Of a DNA stretch of 64,000 bases, positions 63,552 to 64,000 are shown one piece after another; the stretch's first letter is position 1, and each line of letters starts with the position of its first letter. The notes under the pieces were generated by a model. It saw only the letters and a program-made list of their open reading frames with translations, had not been told where the DNA came from and made no database searches. Location: NCBI RefSeq assembly GCF_004197395.1, contig NZ_SELS01000027.1:1-64000 (forward strand), in the 5' to 3' direction. The position numbers were made by a program, and so were the translations under genes. Source of the stretch: Paraburkholderia sp. UYCP14C. GTDB lineage: Bacteria; Pseudomonadota; Gammaproteobacteria; Burkholderiales; Burkholderiaceae.

Positions 63552-64000
63552 TCAGTTACCCGTATGCGTGGCGCCGGAACCGGACGGCGTCTGCGGCTCG
63601 CGCTCGTCGGCGCGTACGCGGAACGACGCGGCGTACAACGCGGGCAGATAGAACAGCGTGAGGATCGTCGCGCTCGTGATGCCGCCCATCAGCGCGGTCG
63701 CCATCGGCCCGAAGAAGTTCGAGCGCAACAGCGGGATCAGCGCGAGCACGGCGGCCGCGGCGGTCAGCGTGATCGGCCGGAAGCGCCGCACGGTCGCGCC
63801 GACGATCGCGTCGAAACGCTTGTGCCCCGACGCGATGTCCTGCTCGATCTGATCGACCAGAATCACCGAGTTGCGCATGATGATGCCGAACATCGCGATC
63901 ACGCCGAGCATCGCGACGAAGCCGAACGGCTGGCCGAACAGCAGCAACGTAAGCACGACGCCGATCAGGCCGAGCGGCGCGGTCATCACGACCATCAGCA
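63552..64000 (-). CDS. RND efflux pump, C-terminal part (partial)
   Basis: At least 149 residues of the C-terminus of an RND transporter; the rest lies beyond the window edge. MTAPLGLIGVVLTLLLFGQP FGFVAMLGVIAMFGIIMRNS and VILVDQIEQDIASGHKRFDA IV are the last segments before the conserved RRFRPITLTAAAAVLALIPL and GGITSATILTLFYLPALYAA. The Acr/MexB-type or heavy-metal type cannot be decided from this piece. FGIIMRNSVILVDQI resembles the AcrB/MdtB-like group. It overlaps no other gene and is followed after 2 bp by the outer-membrane lipoprotein gene. Confidence 0.9.
   Translation of the reverse strand, partial: LMVVMTAPLGLIGVVLTLLLFGQPFGFVAMLGVIAMFGIIMRNSVILVDQIEQDIASGHKRFDAIVGATVRRFRPITLTAAAAVLALIPLLRSNFFGPMATALMGGITSATILTLFYLPALYAASFRVRADEREPQTPSGSGATHTGN

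Overview
The window looks like a chromosomal segment of a Burkholderiaceae bacterium, most likely Paraburkholderia, Caballeronia or Burkholderia. The DNA is GC-rich, and the gene set is typical of that family: Kup, a DUF2827 paralogue array, a YbiT-type ABC-F protein, DUF1289 and DUF1992 proteins, dodecin, PBP1a, a PuuD-based urate pathway, and a NodT/RND efflux pair. This assignment comes from gene content only. No rRNA, tRNA, CRISPR array or intact insertion sequence was found.

Layout. 0.1-2.4 kb: an Lrp/AsnC regulator, a small peptide with a double-glycine leader, and a TauE/SafE permease. 2.5-6.9 kb: an AT-richer accessory island. A gutted P4-type integrase lies on its left and a truncated isochorismatase-family gene on its right. 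Four cargo genes lie between them: an unknown protein, a permuted-papain-like (YiiX/NlpC-P60-like) protein, and two proteins that each carry a Cys-x14-His motif like the CNF1/CheD deamidase family. 7-13.3 kb: kup and three tandem DUF2827 genes. 13.4-20.2 kb: an ACMSD-like amidohydrolase, an MHS transporter and a LysR gene, then thpR behind a near-consensus LexA box, a small lipoprotein, a DUF1992 gene, tadA and ldcA.

20.2-40.8 kb is a purine/ureide catabolic locus. It holds a GntR regulator with palindromic operators, an NCS1 transporter behind a structured leader, an allantoin-racemase-like protein, PuuE, UraD, allantoicase, ureidoglycolate lyase, PuuD, UraH, an 8-oxoguanine deaminase, a LysR regulator and a BMP-type ABC importer. 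A tartronate-semialdehyde-reductase-like gene lies nearby. Together these can convert 8-oxoguanine or urate to allantoin, then to ureidoglycolate, urea and glyoxylate. A hipBA toxin-antitoxin pair with a four-site operator array sits inside the locus. 40.9-53.6 kb: YbiT, a uracil-DNA-glycosylase-like protein, DUF1289, MntH, a potFGHI polyamine operon, and a Baeyer-Villiger monooxygenase, hydrolase and TetR group. Two unannotated small membrane ORFs (35 and 42 aa) also lie here. 53.6-59.9 kb: a TPR protein, a PspA protein, a ribbon-helix-helix-like protein and PBP1a.

60.0-61.2 kb is a second AT-richer cassette with an orphan T6SS module: hcp, a Tlde1-type L,D-transpeptidase effector and a putative membrane immunity protein. 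The hcp gene has an in-frame TGA that removes its conserved C-terminus. Next come three degenerate ~160-bp tandem repeats ending in DnaA-box-like sequences, with a related single copy at 57.05 kb. The window ends in an efflux outer-membrane lipoprotein and the 3' end of an RND pump gene.

The strongest candidates for something undescribed are the four-gene effector-like island (3.0-6.6 kb), the broken Hcp/Tlde1 cassette, the double-glycine peptide and the DnaA-box-like tandem repeats.
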